64,000 nucleotides of DNA from Ulota crispa. Lineage: Eukaryota; Streptophyta; Bryopsida; Orthotrichales; Orthotrichaceae. The notes under the pieces are model-generated. The model was not told the DNA's origin and did not search any database. It was given only the letters and a program-made list of their open reading frames with translations. The translations under genes and the position numbers were made by a program. The stretch is taken from contig OY987243.1 in assembly GCA_963920765.1 (NCBI GenBank), positions 11,780,001 through 11,844,000 of the forward strand. Reading direction: 5' to 3'. Shown one piece after another: positions 62,589-64,000 of the stretch (positions are counted from its first letter, which is position 1; each line of letters starts with the position of its first letter).

Positions 62589-63601
62589 GTAAAATATTTT
62601 TGAGCCTTTATAACACAAGAAGTAATTGTGCTCCTTGATGCTTTGTCCATATAGGGTTGGTTTTCTTTTCAAGTAAGATACATACTCAAGTTTTGTTCAA
62701 GACATCTTTTTTAAATGCAATATTGCTTCTACCAAGGTTCATAGCTGATAAAGTTGAAATATAATGTATAAAGATGGGACTTGAGAGGTTGTTTGACCCA
62801 CACCTGACCATAAGAGGTATGTTGAACTGTGTCTCACTCAAGTAGCAATCTTACAAGTTCTAGTTCAAGACCATGTTGCAAAACTTGACTTTGTTGCATT
62901 GAAAAGAAGACAACAGGTATTGTAAGAAAGTTTGGTATATTTCTAATACTAAAAGTTTGAAAAATGTTGACATGTGGGCTTTTCAAGTGTACAAGGACTA
63001 TATCTGCTGTAAACTTTTATTAGTTTCCAAAAGATCAAGAGGTGCTTTAAGTTTTGCAAAAAAGTGAGGACATGCTTTAATGTGCATTCTAGAAGAATAA
63101 ATAGATTTTGGAACAAAACTTTTGAACAAGGATCCTCATACATGCATGATTAGATTCACATTGCCCACCATTTGCCCTAACCAATATTCATTTATAAATT
63201 TTGAAAAAACAAATTAATATTTCTTCTACAATTTTGATATGGACTAAGAATTAATGATTTTCATGAGAAATTACTTTCTTCTATATCCATGTTTAGTTCT
63301 TGTTGTAGTTATCAAAGATTTTTATTGTAATATTTTGAAGTTTTTTTGAAGAGTATTATTTTGAATTGGGAAAGTCTCTTCCAAGGACAATATGTACTTG
63401 TGCACAATGAACCAAATAATAGTCAAATACATGTTTTGAATTCTGGAATAGTTATAAATACAAGTTTTGAGCTCTGGTTATAATGAAATAAGAAGAAAAA
63501 AAAGAAGAAGATAAGAATCCAATAATATGTGAATGAAAAAAAGCATGTACATGTGTGCATGGAACTTGTTTGAAATCACTCATTGCACAATATAAGAATA
63601 G
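62589..63601. other. No gene recognised
   Basis: AT-rich spacer without conserved coding or paired repeats. Confidence 0.45.
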
Positions 63602-63861
63602 TTAACACCATATTCATTAAATTGGGAAAAACAAAGGTACCATTTTGTGCTCCACCTCAAACCCAAAAAGTTACCCTAAACCAGATTTGAAGGTATTAGA
63701 TTCAATTTAAGCCACTAAGGTTTTTTCCCTCACAAATTCCTCCTCTCAAGTAAGGGCACGTGTACCATAAAAAGCTGCAAGTTTGGCTTTAAGTGGCCAC
63801 TGAAAACTTTTGAAAGTCCCAAAATATATTGTTTTTCCCAATTTAAGGAATATGGTGTTAA
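63602..63861. mobile_element. TTAA-flanked MITE with CACCATATTC ends
   Basis: TTAACACCATATTCATTAAA and its inverted copy ending GAATATGGTGTTAA bound 260 bp. The repeat runs about 30 bp with one mismatch, through TTGGGAAAAACAA. The flanking TTAA again matches a TTAA target, but the termini differ from the CCCCTAAAGG family. Non-coding. Confidence 0.75.
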
Positions 63862-64000
63862 TTGTTTATTAAGAAATTCATGTTTATTATTGGATGCGCT
63901 TCACTACAAGCACTGCATTTGAAATAGTACAACAGGAAACTCCATTAAAAATAGCATTACAAATGCTCCACTAAAAATAGTAGACACTGAGACTAAAATC

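Overview
The window reads as plant nuclear DNA from a repeat-rich genome. It is AT-rich, has spliced plant-type transposon genes (CACTA TNP2 with DUF4218 and DUF4216 domains, and a Ty3/gypsy chromovirus) and is crowded with foldback and MITE-like elements. I found no intact host gene, no rRNA, tRNA or CRISPR array, and nothing bacterial. The lineage cannot be fixed from this sequence.

Layout. 1-7.9 kb: AT-rich DNA with three TTAACCC-ended repeats, one of which has a smaller element inserted in it. 7.9-10.3 kb: decayed chromovirus pol (RNase H, integrase, chromodomain) and a possible 3' LTR. 11.4-12.8 kb and 29.7-30.0 kb: two minus-strand pieces that fit as the C-terminal and middle parts of one CMC-type (Plavaka/CACTA-like) transposase. 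Between them lies a putative CACTA element of about 16.8 kb (12779-29625). It carries a minus-strand TNP2 pseudogene (19.6-14.0 kb) and a divergent plus-strand second gene (24.1-27.5 kb). The arrangement suggests that the CACTA element jumped into the older transposase gene. 35.2-38.1 kb: scattered coding-like segments that I do not recognise. 31.7-63.9 kb: a dense field of inverted-repeat elements.

The dominant signal is a superfamily of elements flanked by TTAA with termini CCC(C)TNAA...TTNAGGGG. There are at least twelve paired copies of about 0.4-1.65 kb, some full-foldback, and several share a TTAA with a neighbour. A TTAA target plus CCC...GGG termini is the signature of piggyBac-type transposition, which as far as I recall is not well documented in land plants. 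No transposase for them lies in the window. Other families: a three-level nest at 55951-57549, a 0.9-kb palindrome at 54785-55690, a GC-rich TTA-flanked element at 58994-59871, and a TTAA-flanked MITE at 63602-63861.

All coordinates and repeat pairings were read by eye. Family assignments rest on remembered domain consensus; no database search was run.
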